This document shows positions 40,067 through 51,900 of a DNA stretch of 64,000 nt, in pieces. Position 1 is the first letter of the stretch. Every line of letters begins with the position of its first letter. The DNA comes from Trichoplusia ni. Taxonomy: Eukaryota; Arthropoda; Insecta; Lepidoptera; Noctuidae. The stretch is from the NCBI RefSeq assembly GCF_003590095.1, contig NC_039478.1:6820001-6884000 (forward strand). Direction: 5' to 3'. A program made the translations under genes and the position numbers. The notes below the pieces were generated by a model that had not been told where the DNA came from, did not search any database, and saw nothing but the letters and a program-made list of their open reading frames with translations.

Positions 40067-41261
40067 AGATGGCATGTCACAGATTAGGTACTGCAAAGTA
40101 CTTCGTACTATACGAGAGGAACCCTAAATGTCTTACCTATTTCTAGACCTATTTTCTTTCTCCACCCACCGTCTTAGAGCATCCAAGGAGCGCTTAGCCT
40201 AATGAGACAAGTTCACACCGACTTTCTAGAACAACAATATTATCCAAAGATTTCACTATACAAAACAGTGATTATCACGAATTAAACAATTGAAAACAAA
40301 CGACTATCTCTGTTCAAAAATTGTCGCTGTTCTCAGAAGATTGTAGGTTGTAAATCTATTTAATTGCCTGTATTTAAAACTTAAACGTTTTTACTCAATA
40401 TATTTGGGTGCTACCTCCTACGGGTGCAGGAGCTAGGCAATAAAACAATAAAAATGTCCTGTTACACTGTTACTTTGTTTCTATACAATCGACGGCATTG
40501 GCCGTAAATGCCTTGCCATTGTTTTTGAATGACAAATGAAGACGTTGAACAACACAATTTGGACTGTTCTACAGTTTAGCTTATTTCATATCTTACGAAT
40601 ATGAGTTTTAATACATACGTTGGATATTGGAAAATTAAATAAGAAATAATGGTATTTAGAAAAAACCTTACGTAAAATGTACTACGTTGGAAGGGTACCG
40701 TTTTGTCACCTCCTGCAGCAAATTAAAAAAAAAACAATATAGAACATTTGATTAGGTATCTACTGGTAGCTAATACAGTTAATTTTATAAAAGAGTCGGT
40801 TATTAAGCAGGTATAGGTTTAACTTAAACTCGAACGTATTGAATCTTTTAATATAATAACTTAATTATTTTATTCTTGGAACTATTTATATTGCAAGTGA
40901 AGAATGTTTCCCGAAATAATTTATTTAATATTTCAGTTTTCCAATAATTCTCGCAAGCCATTCATTTAACATTGTTACGTCATACGGACCGCGTTCCTCG
41001 AATAATAAACTATGGAAAACAACTGATTAAATTGTTGCATCCGTGTACTGAAAATTCCTGCGATTGCAAAGGTATTCTCTGCAGCACAACATTTTGAGTG
41101 GATCGAACAGTTATTTGGTATTTCAATTTTAATGGGAAACGAAATCCAATAATAAAAAATTTAAACGCATTGCAGTATTATTTTTTAACAGGAATTCTGG
41201 TTTTATATGGCATCAAATGATCTCTATACAAAACGAATGACAGCAAGACCGACCCGAGCGG

Positions 41262-41340
41262 AGATGGCAGGACTAAGGAAGGAATAAATAAGGTGTTAGA
41301 CTTTTGCTCAGCAGTGGGATATACCAGGATAGCAATAATA
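41262..41340 (+). repeat. 3' end of a non-LTR retrotransposon (degraded)
   Basis: TTTTGCTCAGCAGTGGGATA, TACCAGGATAGCAATAATAA resembles the well-known GCCCAGCAGTGGGA end of lepidopteran LINE coding regions and the short 3' UTR after it. Heavily truncated. Confidence 0.55.
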
Positions 41341-42949
41341 AGCCTTTTTATTGGCTTTTCTCACGTCTAGACTTACACCCTGACGATAGATATTATGAAA
41401 ATAATTTATTACTATTCCTTCCAATCACACCTATACATAAAGTCAATCATTGTCAACAAAACAATGACGATCACTTCTAAAGGAGCCATTAAACATAACA
41501 CCTCAATAAAATGTTTGTAAACACGCAAAGCGTTCCAGCTGTGAGCTGTGAGCACCAGCTAAGACAATGTCCACGACTAATGGCTACCGATGACTCACAT
41601 ACTATAAATATATCATTGTTACCGGGACTTCCACGGAGATAACAGGAATCACGAGCGATTGTTGTCCCCTCTATGCTAAACCAGACTAATAATTTGTTCA
41701 AAACAAGGCAGACTATACTCCTGACATAGGGTCACAGTATGAGGTCCAAATGGACGACGAAGGCTCCTCTATTGTTGATTAGAAAACAAAACGGCGTGTC
41801 GACACCCTCGCATCTATTATTATGTACTGTTTCAATTTCTGTACTGTCAAAATGTTAGACAAAAACACGGAACGAATGTTACCCTTTGTGATGCGAGCCT
41901 TAAAACGATAATGAAGGCCGTTATTTATAAATTATAACTTGTTAGTTTACAAGTCACAATGCTTCGAATTCAAAAACGGACATTTTTCGTCTCTTCCTTA
42001 CCCCTCCTCGTTTATAACAAAATGTAATTTCTATGCGCCTAACATAAAGGTATATCTTGATGATTAAGTTTTTGATTGGTATTTGAACTTAATCATAATT
42101 AAGTTGATAAAGAAAACCAGCGTTAGAAATACTTAGAAGCCATAGTTGTTTCGTAGCCTGATTACATGTCAATCAAGTTTCCGTCAACATAAATTATACT
42201 GCTCTACTTTTCCAAGCAAACACATTTAGAAAACTCAAGAAATTGCGCAATAAAGTTTGCTAGCAATAAAAACTATTTAGGCACATTAAGCGCCACTATT
42301 ACTATTACCTCTAAGTTTGTACAAGTTTTATTTCGCTTTGTTGAGGTACAGGCCGAAAAAATATTTTATTTCAGTCAATATTCTATAAAAAGTCTAGGAA
42401 TCTGTGTTGACTTTTTTGGTCGAGTGATCAGCGGACATGCACGACTTTCGCATTTGATGGAGTCTGTGGACACTGGAATGCCGCCGAATCATTTCTCGTG
42501 AGAACCAATGATCGGCTATCAACGTCAAGTGCCGTCGTCAAATATTTTTGGGTGATTGTAAATTTTTGCTAAACAAATGCTTTCGTTACGCTACTAAATA
42601 GCTTTCTTGAGAAGATTTTAAATGTCTTCCAAATGTTAAAAGTTATTTACGTTGTGTTTATCCTGGGAATTGTGTCACTTATTAATATTTTTTGTTATAT
42701 AAGCCTAAAGGTTAATTTTTACTAGGTTTAGGCAACCGCATAAAATTTATTTTTCTGCTAATAAGATATTACAGACAAGGATAGAAGGTTACTAAGAGTT
42801 TTGTTTTGAACCCATTCACAAATTTGACGGCATCAATGTTAGTTTTCCGGGCGAAAACCTAGGAATATGGAACCCAGTAGTCAAACTGGAGAAACCACTC
42901 AAAACAGTGTTACATTTTTTCCGTTTTCTTGATAGTTTTTAGCAAACAA

Positions 42950-43290
42950 CCTGTCGCTCCGTGGAGTGGACACAGCTCAATCAGGTAGCGACAGTGTGTC
43001 CAATCCCCATCGGGTCGGATCGTGACACGTGCGTGCTTTATCCGCTGTGAAAATCGATCTAATACCGACAAGATTTTTCCGAAAAACCAAAGCCGACGTC
43101 CGATTACTTACGTGACGATCCCCCCACCCCCTTTTCCTGTAAAACGCCTACAATCACACCCGACCGCTATAACTGTCGCTTATATTTTTGAATGTTTAAT
43201 TGCCGGACAGTTAGCCCGTAATTCAATTTTGTTTTTTTCTTTTCTCACGCGTTGTAGTGTGAGAACAATCGCGTAGAGAGTTTTACATGT
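42950..43290. promoter_or_regulatory. CpG-richer block left of the inverted-repeat region
   Basis: Contrast in composition with the AT-rich flanks, with an 84-codon frame (43022-43276) without known domain. Candidate non-coding regulatory DNA. Confidence 0.2.
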
Positions 43291-43357
43291 TTTAGTAGTC
43301 GTTAGATACGATTACCGCTGTCCGATACGCAAATACAAGATGGTATTTTTATTTCAT

Positions 43358-43483
43358 GTTGATCTGAAATATAATTGATTAACAGAGTAGTATTCCCATT
43401 CGCTACTGTGTGGCATCGCGAATTTTTTCAGAGAATAAAAAAAAAAGTTTTTTAGTCTATGGCAACTCACAACTAAACGTCAC
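43358..43483 (+). repeat. Left arm of the 126-bp perfect inverted repeat
   Basis: Begins GTTGATCTGAAATATAATTG, contains CGCTACTGTGTGGCATCGCG, ends CAACTAAACGTCAC. It pairs base for base with 48750-48875. The first 45 bases of a slightly longer unit (43347-43391) also pair with 48558-48602. Confidence 0.97.
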
Positions 43484-43499
43484 TTTCTTTTTTCGCGAC

Positions 43500-43690
43500 T
43501 TAACGGCATCGTGGTGATTTTGTTAATTACACTTTAATTACGTTATTTAAGTTAGTTTTTGGCATATTTCAAGTCGAAAAAGTATTGCCAAGTGATACAA
43601 AAGCCTTGAAAATACTGGCCAAGATGTTTAAAAGTGATCTTCGAGACTATAAAGGCGCTGCGGAGTTAATGAAGGACGCAAATATGATGT
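43500..43690 (+). pseudogene. Coding-like fragment, origin unknown
   Basis: After a stop near 43500 one frame stays open to a TGA at 43690-43692. Its second half has a soluble-protein look with mixed charges (VLPSDTKALKILAK, KSDLRDYKGAAELMKD) and a good initiation context before an internal ATG (GCCAAGATG). I recognise no family. It could be a captured exon, a decayed gene, or chance. Confidence 0.25.
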
Positions 43691-43854
43691 GAGATGATGC
43701 GAAATACTAAAAACATGCATGAACCGAGCGGGTCCAAGAGACTTTAGCTCGAAGATCGGGCTCTTCGCGAGACGTCGTAGCTCTGATAAACCCTACTGCA
43801 AAGTTCGGGACGCGAGCCCGCAACTTTGATAGTACACAAAACAACATGCATTAC
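43672..43854 (+). repeat. First copy of a ~183-bp segment duplicated 333 bp downstream
   Basis: AAGGACGCAAATATGATGTG through CGGGCTCTTCGCGAGACGTC to ACATGCATTAC recurs from 44005 with a constant offset of 333 bp and a few substitutions. This copy has one 57-bp type unit; the second continues into the five-unit array. Confidence 0.9.
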
Positions 43855-44004
43855 GTATAACCGAGCTAGTACGCGATGCTCCACGCTCGATGTTAAATTG
43901 TGGGCGCCCCCAAATTACGGAATATAAACGATGGAACACTGACCCATAACCTCAAAGAGGGGGGCCAACAGGTGAGGTTTTCTCTGATTTTAGGTTCAGT
44001 GAAC

Positions 44005-44187
44005 AAGGACACAAATATGATGTGAGATGATGCGAAGTACTAAAGACATGCATGAACCGAGCGGGTACGAGAGACTCTAGCTCGAAGATCGGGCTCTTCG
44101 CGAGACGTCGTAGCTCTGATAAACCCTACTGCAAAGTTCGGGACGCGAGCCCGCAATTTTGACAGTACACAAACAACATGCATTACT
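44005..44187 (+). repeat. Second copy of the ~183-bp segment
   Basis: Starts AAGGACACAAATATGATGTG. It runs directly into the minisatellite. The sequence after the array (GCATTAAGTATAACCGAGC) resembles that after the first copy, so the array grew inside an already duplicated block. Confidence 0.9.
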
Positions 44188-44411
44188 ACAAAGTTCGGGA
44201 CGCGAGCCCGCAACTTTGATGGTACACAAACAACATGCATTACTACAAAGTTCGGGACGCGAGCCCGCAACTTTGATGGTACACAAACAACATGCATTAC
44301 TACAAAGTTCGGGACGCGAGCCCGCAACTTTGATGTTACACAAAGAACATGCATTACTACAAAGTTCGGGACGCGAGCCCGCAACTTTGATAGAACAACA
44401 TGCATTAAGTA
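44131..44411. repeat. 57-bp minisatellite with a hairpin in each unit
   Basis: Five units start at 44132, 44189, 44246, 44303 and 44360 (CAAAGTTCGGGACGCGAGCC). Each contains the imperfect palindrome CAAAGTT-CGGG-N7-CCCG-C-AACTTTG. As 57 is a multiple of three, frames on both strands stay open through the array, giving a false 19-residue peptide repeat. Confidence 0.95.
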
Positions 44412-44439
44412 TAACCGAGCTTGTACGCGAGACAGCTCG

Positions 44440-44810
44440 AAGATCAAAACTTCGTACGAGATACGACAGTTTTGATGAAGAACATACTATGTTCACTGGT
44501 TCTCACAGTCCACAACAAGAACCAATGGTGACACTCTTCGAGGTGGATTCGAGGCTCAAGATAGAAACAAGACCAATGCACCTATCAAGAATGTATAACA
44601 AAAGTTATAACCGAATACCACCTCTAAACCTAAGCAAGGACTGTGGAAAACATAAGTGGTCCGGCATCAAACCAAAGTGCTAGCACAGCAAGGTGGACCC
44701 AAGAGTGGTATGATACAACTGTGACACCCTCGCTGAACAGGACACAGGAAGGGTGGCCCCGAGAGGGTACACCATGCCATGCATCCAGCAGGCAATTGTC
44801 AACCAGGTAT
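44440..44810 (+). pseudogene. Possible exon fragment downstream of the minisatellite
   Basis: Composition is more balanced than the AT-rich DNA after it. One frame is open to 44683 (MFTGSHSPQQEPMVTLFEVD and on), another from about 44640 to a donor-like CAACCAG|GTATATGT at 44800-44814, after which the DNA turns AT-rich like an intron. No known domain. Speculative. Confidence 0.22.
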
Positions 44811-47544
44811 ATGTAATATATCTAACTGTCTTTCATGTTGTGAACATACCACCACTAATGTACCTTAAAATACTTGAACATAACATTGTTTACATAAACA
44901 ATATACATATAAATGAAATCAACAATATGTGTCAGACCATCAATAACTCATGAGTTAGGGGCTGTACAAATATGCACTCACAGTAAAAATTTCTATCTAT
45001 ATACATATATGTCTAAAGATTTAATATTCTTAAGACCACCAAACTCAACGGACAGATCAGATTTGTTCTTAACTGAAAACCAAAAATATATATAGAAAAA
45101 TATTATAGTTTTCAAATTGTGGATATGGGAACCTTGGACCATCAATATCACATGTCTTGCACAGTCTTAAGATAAAACTGATTCCTTAGGTTCAATAACA
45201 CCTAAACTCAGAAAAATTAATCCGCTTTGAGTTTGAAAATGTCATATAAATTTACTGCAATTCCATGTAGTCCATGTACAGCACCCACAGTCCTTACAGA
45301 CTAGAAATTTAACAAACTGTTGTCTGAATGACCACCCATTGGTTAGAATCAGTATAAATGTCTGGCTGACAGAGGGGCTACACTCACATTTATCTAAATG
45401 ATTTTCCCTCATTGTTAACTATGATTAAAGTATATTAGTGCAATAAATACTTTAGGTTTACTATGAATAGAGACTAGTTAACATCAGAAATACAGCAAGA
45501 ATGCAACTCCTATAGAGATACAAAATATCAATGATATTAAACATTGCCCAATCAGCAAATTGGCAAGATTGTTGGGAACCTTCTGTGAACCTGCCCAAGA
45601 GGTTATGTTCAAACACACACAAAAAATAATAGAACAAGTTAAGTACTTAGCCTTGTTGCATAACAATAGCAATCTTGATGCTGTCAACTGACCTAAGATG
45701 GGGCCCCATTACATAATCCGAAACTATAAGAACATTATAGAAAATGTATACTAGAACTAGTTTCTAAAGCTTTTCTAATAGAATGGTGACACATTGTAAT
45801 GGCGAAAACAATTGTAGTGTGGTGCCTTGTTTAGAATGATGACTTGCATTTAATACATCAATTAGAACATAATATTAACTGGATTAAAAGACATTGCAAG
45901 ATTATACAGCCAGAGTAACATGGCTGCAAATACATAAGTAAGATAAATAGTGCTCAGTTCCACATGTAAGTCAACGAAAAAACCATACTTGTTTCGTTAT
46001 CAATAGATTTTGGGCCCCACAAGTTTATCTATAGCAATAAAAACAATGTGACACACACATCTCTAAGAAGTGAGGCACCCAATAACATTAATGCTACTAA
46101 ACACTAAATGTATATGCATCAATACTTAGTGGACATGAATATGTTTTTTAAGCATTCCCAACATTTGTTTACCTTACTAAATGTTTCAGAATATTAATAA
46201 TGACAAAGCAAAAAGTCACTAAGTTCTTATTCACCCAATTTTGGGATTTTTAACCGACAACACACACTGAGCAGACTAGGTGCCCTGACAAAAAGCATCT
46301 CTTAAGGGAAGCAGTTAGAAGCCAACGTTAGATAGCTCATTAACCATCATGTTACCATCTGTGTCAACAAAGCAGTAACCGGGATCCTATTTTGATCTTC
46401 ACCCTTATTAATTAGGAAACATTAATAGAAAGTTTAGAGAATGGAGCTAGCTTCAAAACCCTAAATTTCCACAAATCAGCATTGACTCTAAAGATGGGAG
46501 AGGAATTAGGTATGGATAACAAAGGATTTCTGAGAGGCTTACTCAGATTGAGATTTGCCTGTATTACAGAAAGCCAGAACCCATATTTTGTATTGAACCA
46601 GCTAACTCATCTGCTAGCTGCCTCAAAACACAATATTATAAACATATTGCTTATCGGTTAAGAAAGTATAGATGGTTATTAAATAGAACTTGCAACAACT
46701 GGTTACAAGCAACATGATGACAAAATAGGCTAGAACATAATTATATGGCACAGGAATAACTCTGTTGACTATAGACACAAACATACATATATTATGTTAA
46801 TGAAACATACAATACACCTGTATCTGAAGACACAGAATTATTTAGTTATTTATTTGAACCAAGACACAAAAATCTTCTAACTCCTAGCTTGGATAGCTGC
46901 TCAATGGGTACTAGCCGCCCTCTCATACATTAAACTAAATAACATAGCCCACGTCACACCCTGACAATTAATAAGATGAGAATTGTGATAACCAACCTTA
47001 CTCTCAGTAAAAAAGGAAAGGAACCATAATGTACTTTTTACTTTTAAGATCATAAATTATGGCTAACTTCTAAGATTTAAAGATCCTTGTAGCCTTAACC
47101 AATACCTGAAATAAGTTAACTTTACCATATTAAAAGTTTTACCCTTGGCCTTCAAAACAGTTAATCAGGTATCAAATTTATACCTGCTGACAGCTGTATC
47201 CCACACTCCAGCAGTACATCTGCAAGAGCAGCAGGAATGCTCTTAATCAGGGAGTTTAATCAGGGAAAAAGGTGGTTTGGTTGTAGGTTCTACTACCTTT
47301 GCAAGGCCTTATAGCTCATGTCTTAGGAACCGACAACTGCAGTGACAAAAAATTTAATTTAATTTTAATCATAATTGAGTGACTTACAAACTGCAACTGA
47401 CAGTAAATGGAATATCTCATTATCATCTTGTTATTTCTTATTAATAGCTTATAAATAAGAAATATTTGCAGTACCTTAAATACTCTTATTATTACTGCGC
47501 TAAAAAAGAGAAAAAATTAGTAACTAATTATCTAATTTTATGGC

Positions 47545-47930
47545 AAAATTAAAACAATATGAAGAAAATCTATATTACTAAAAAAATCATAATTACATTG
47601 TAAATAATTAAAAATAATTATCAAATTGTTTGACACAATTAACACAATGTGTAGAAAATTTGTTACTAAAAATTTATTGTTACATTGTTAATAATGAATA
47701 ATTAATTATCAAACTGTACACAATATCACTATGTATTGGAAATGTGTCTTACTCAAAATCCATAGTTACATTGTTAAAAGCTAATGGTTAAGTATCAAAT
47801 TGCACAAGGTGCAGGAAATTTGTATGACTTAAAAAAAGTCATAGTTACATTGATGTCAAAAAGAGCACAAATTGGTAATTAATAGTCAATCATGAAATTG
47901 GTGGACACAGTCTCCACAATATGTGGAACA
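47545..47930. repeat. Degenerate ~86-bp tandem repeat
   Basis: The word TACATTG with similar surroundings recurs at 47594, 47681, 47767 and 47846 (steps 87, 86, 79), each followed by a TAATTATCAAA-like block and preceded by a GAAAAT...ACT-like block. Confidence 0.55.
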
Positions 47931-48065
47931 ATTGATAAAGATATATTTATTTGCATAAACATGTGTAACATAACATAAAATTTGTTCATTGTTCCACTTA
48001 AAAACTCATATTACATTAATCTCAGTAATAGAACAAAGATAAAGAAGTATTTATTTGCCTAAAAC

Positions 48066-48417
48066 ATGTATTAAACATTTTTTGATGTGGTGAAAATATA
48101 AGGACAATATATGCATCAACATGTTCTGCCCTTTTGGCTTACAAATTTGGCATTTAGAAAAAATTGTTAATTACTACAGACTAATTTTATAAAAAATGAA
48201 AATTAATAGTTGATCAATAATCAATGTGTATGACAGAATATATGTATTAAACATTTTTTGATGTGGTGAAAATATAAGGACAATATATGCATCAACATGT
48301 TCTGCCCTTTTGGCTTACAAATTTGGCATTTAGAAAAATTTGTTAATTACTACAGACTAATTTTATAAAAAATGAAAATTAATAGTTGATCAATAATCAA
48401 TGTGTATGACAGAATAT
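48066..48417 (+). repeat. 176-bp direct tandem duplication, nearly identical
   Basis: 48066-48241 and 48242-48417 are adjacent and differ by about one substitution (AAAAAATTG against AAAAATTTG). The unit holds TTTTTTGATGTGGTGAAAAT and TTCTGCCCTTTTGGCTTAC. A recent duplication judging by the identity. Confidence 0.93.
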
Positions 48418-48557
48418 ATGGATAAAAACAAATATAGATACTAATATTAGGATAATATGCCACTATAAATATATATCTTAATAATTATAAAGCCTTAACC
48501 GTTATTCATCATATCCAGGCTTATAAGATGTACCCATTATGCCTCAATCTCTGAACA

Positions 48558-48602
48558 ACTACTCTGTTAATCAATTATATTTCAGATCAACATGAAATAA
48601 AA
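48558..48602 (-). repeat. Extra 45-bp inverted copy of the left end
   Basis: Exact complement of 43347-43391, so it matches 11 bases further left than the 126-bp arm does, and stops directly before the 70-bp inverted repeat begins at 48603. Confidence 0.93.
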
Positions 48603-48927
48603 TTGAGGATTGGATTAACTTACCTAAGTGACATCCAATCGTAATTTTATGAAGGTTGATCTGAAATATAATCACCCACCCCAATCCCAGCATCAATAGC
48701 TGAACCCTGGCATAATGGGACCCACAAAATCATGGTTAGCTCTAAATCAGTGACGTTTAGTTGTGAGTTGCCATAGACTAAAAAACTTTTTTTTTTATTC
48801 TCTGAAAAAATTCGCGATGCCACACAGTAGCGAATGGGAATACTACTCTGTTAATCAATTATATTTCAGATCAACCTTCATAAAATTACGATTGGATGTC
48901 ACTTAGGTAAGTTAATCCAATCCTCAA
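48603..48927. repeat. 325-bp fold-back unit with perfect 70-bp arms
   Basis: 48603-48672 (TTGAGGATTGGATTAACTTA and on) and 48858-48927 are exact complements. Between them lie about 77 bases of unique sequence and most of the 126-bp arm. It could be a separate MITE-like element that captured the arm, or a product of template switching. Confidence 0.85.
48750..48875 (-). repeat. Right arm of the 126-bp perfect inverted repeat
   Basis: Exact complement of 43358-43483. Its outer part also belongs to the 70-bp inverted repeat that pairs 48603-48672 with 48858-48927. Confidence 0.97.
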
Positions 48928-51900
48928 GTATTTATAACACGCCGGAAACAGTGCTGGTCATATAACTATTGTTATGTACCACGGTGGTGATTCGATTATT
49001 GTTGCCATTTGTTTTAAGAGTTACAATAATGTATATCGACGTACTGTTAGAAGTTGGGGAGATGACTCACTATATGAAGGTAGAGAAAAAAAATCTCGCT
49101 ACTGAAATAAAAGTTTTTTACCCTCACATTTTATTACCTACTCATATCGATGTAGGAAACCCCATAAAAAGTTACTTAAGGATTATAGATATCATAACCA
49201 TTGACGCCTTTTGCCTAACCACTTGAACCCTTTCCTGCTTCGTCCTTACGCATGTTAATAACTCCATTGACATACAGTAGCCGACGGCTGGCTGACCACA
49301 AAAACCCACATCCGCCTCCACAAAGAGTCCCCGCCCAGTTTTTCCAACAAACTTGATTCGTCATGTCCAATTAAAACGGAGCCACGACTTTTCTCATCGG
49401 CCTTCGTTGATACTTAGATTACTAAGGTGTGGATGAGAAAATGCAAAATAGTCAATAAATGATTTTAATTAGCCTTTTTTTTAATTTCTGTTTTGCAAAT
49501 CGTCCTTTTATTTACTGTAATATTAAAAGCTTTATTTTAATTTAATTCAAAAGCTAGCCAGCAAAACACAAAATATTTTAAGCGCAAAACTAATAATTAA
49601 TTACAAATAATTCACAAGAACTTTAATTGTGCATAAATTATTTCAAGAGGAACAAAGAGAATTTAAAACCAACTGAAATAATTATTACAAAACTATTTCA
49701 CAGAAAAAAGATTTCCATTTTGTTTATATTCTAATCCAACAGCAACGATTCCGTGGCACTGACGAACATCGTCGTCAAGTCAACTGCGGTTCCCACGCGT
49801 GTGCTTTACCGAATACTTTTTGCGTCGAACAGTCCGTTTTTGTGGTAAAAACCTGACTGAAATCACGTTTTCCATTCAAAATCTTTACTATGTAGCCGCG
49901 TCTTCCGCGTTGACTAAACGTTGAGGCTTTGACATTCATCTGACTATTATTAACACCGAAATAGCCTTATACCATAACATTTAATTCAATAAATACTACT
50001 AACTTATTTGCTTTGATAAATACGTGGCGTAGGCTGAAGTATCATAATAGTTTGGCTAAATATTAAAAAAAGAAGACAACGCGTATCCAATTTGTTGACT
50101 AACTATGAGGTAAGCATCTTTTCCGCTCGACGTCTTTATGCAAAAAGGCCTAAAACAATCTCATAATAACGATGCAGTAACGCCATTACAAATAAAAAAG
50201 GAACCTTATAAATTGAAGACAAAACTTGTTTTTGTTTCAGCTAAATTAAAATAACTCAGATCACTTATTTTTTCTTTTTTTAGATCACTATTTGCGTTAT
50301 AAGAGTTAACGGCAAAAGGATAGAAAACAAACTTCAAAAGCTTTTAAAATGGATCCAATAACATTGTGGAATTGGTTTTGCAGTTTTCCATCTCTTTGCT
50401 TTATGCACGCTGATCGACTAGACTTTGCTTTATAAAATGTATGTGTATTTTATAATAATATAGTACCTAGTCATGCGAGAGTGTGATCTGCTATAATTCT
50501 ATGATGGTCAGGTTTGCCGCCGAAACACGAAGAATGGGTCGACACACGACAGCCCACGAAAATATGGAAAGTCGAATTATATGCCTACTTTGAAAAGGCA
50601 ATTTAAAGACAGTGAGCACTTCAGGAGAAGGCATAGTCGGTTATCCCTTTAACTTTTCTGTAATTGAGTATTCTCAAGCTACTTTTCCGTGAATCAAGAT
50701 AAATATAGTTTCACAAGTTAAGACATTGGGAAAATAAAAAAATACATATCAACTACATTTTGTAAATAATTTCTAAGAGCTGATCAATTGCATCAAATAT
50801 TTTATTCCTCAAAGCCGAATCAAAAGTTTTATTCTAAATATTCTGTTTTAGGCACTTATAAAACGTTAAAGTAATCTCTCACAGTTCACTCGCTTTGAAT
50901 GTAGTGTTCATTGAATGCCTAAAATGTTATATTTTCTACTATTCAGATAGTAGCGGATAACATCTCAAAGGCTAGAAAATATTTTTGGATGTAACGTAAA
51001 TGCAAAGCTTTGCCCGTAGGGAGGGAAGATAAAATATACTGATATTTCACCGGTATTGCGAGATAAGGATCATACATCTGCACTGCCGTATTTATGACGA
51101 AGAAAATCTTAGTGGATATATGTTTTAAAAAAGGAAAATAAAACCAAATTACACTCTAAAAAAAAATTTTTAAGCATTATTTTTGGACAAAAGAAAACAA
51201 GGCTTAATTTATACAAAATGCATTTTGATGAAACTCAGGACAAAAAATGTTTAAATGAATATTGGTTTGCTGTTAACGAAACTTTATGTTGCAAGCCTAA
51301 GTATTGATGAGAATCGCGTCCTTTTTGTTACGTTAGCCAACATGCACTTGTAAAGCCAATATCATATAAACTTCTTTAGTAAATCTTATCCTGCTAATAT
51401 CAAACGCATATTTAAATCAAACCCAACCTCCTTGGCTCGTTCTCCTGGGTGTACTACGAAAACGAGTTTATTTCATACGGGATTCATGATGAGGATGTAA
51501 TTTGAACTTGTTGCTTCAAAGGTTCCTACTTAATTTATATACTAAGGTTTATTTTTTAGATAATTTATTCCTCTTCTCTAGGGGCTGTAAGCATGTATAT
51601 TGCATAGGTACATACAGTACCTATACATCTCTGATACCATACAACTGTTGTTACAACGACACGTGTATGAAACTCTATAATGTCGCTTGGTTGTTGTCGT
51701 TAGGAAAATAAAATTAAAAGGTATTTTTCAATGGTCCCTTATATACCACCTGTATGTAGACCCATTATTTACTTAATAAACAACACAACTTATTACACAG
51801 TTTCTAAACTTAATCTTATTATTTTCTCAAAATTTAAGAGATATATGTATTTTTTCTCTTAATCTGAAAGTTACTTCTTAATATCAAACAAAGTGATAGA

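Larger units (their letters stand above)
28883..43346. other. Gene desert, 28.9-43.3 kb
   Basis: AT-rich DNA with repeat fragments listed separately and no recognisable gene. The overlapping opposite-strand frames at 36798-37049 (75 and 79 codons) match nothing I know. A GC-richer block lies at 42950-43290 just before the inverted-repeat region. Confidence 0.7.
44815..48557. other. AT-rich interior of the inverted-repeat unit
   Basis: About 3.7 kb without gene or transposase signal. Its low CpG content and word use differ from the rest of the window. It contains the degenerate 86-bp repeats and the 176-bp duplication. Confidence 0.6.
43347..48927. mobile_element. 5.5-kb unit bounded by long perfect inverted repeats
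   Basis: The left arm (43358-43483) and right arm (48750-48875) are exact reverse complements over 126 bases, including a ten-base A/T run that is expected to mutate fast. The interior has tandem repeats and coding-like fragments but no transposase or reverse transcriptase that I can recognise. Two readings fit: a large non-autonomous TIR element, or an inversion or template-switch rearrangement that copied 126 bp to the other end in reverse. I found no target-site duplication at either possible pair of ends. Confidence 0.6.

Noticed and set aside
44131..44411. CRISPR array
   Set aside because: Regular spacing exists, but the whole 57-bp unit is repeated with no unique spacers, and the genome is eukaryotic.
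44040..44683. Long overlapping frames on both strands (135, 139 and 174 codons) with a 19-residue repeat
   Set aside because: They exist because the 57-bp unit is a multiple of three with no stop in several frames. Openness in more than one frame and on both strands argues against a real repeat protein.
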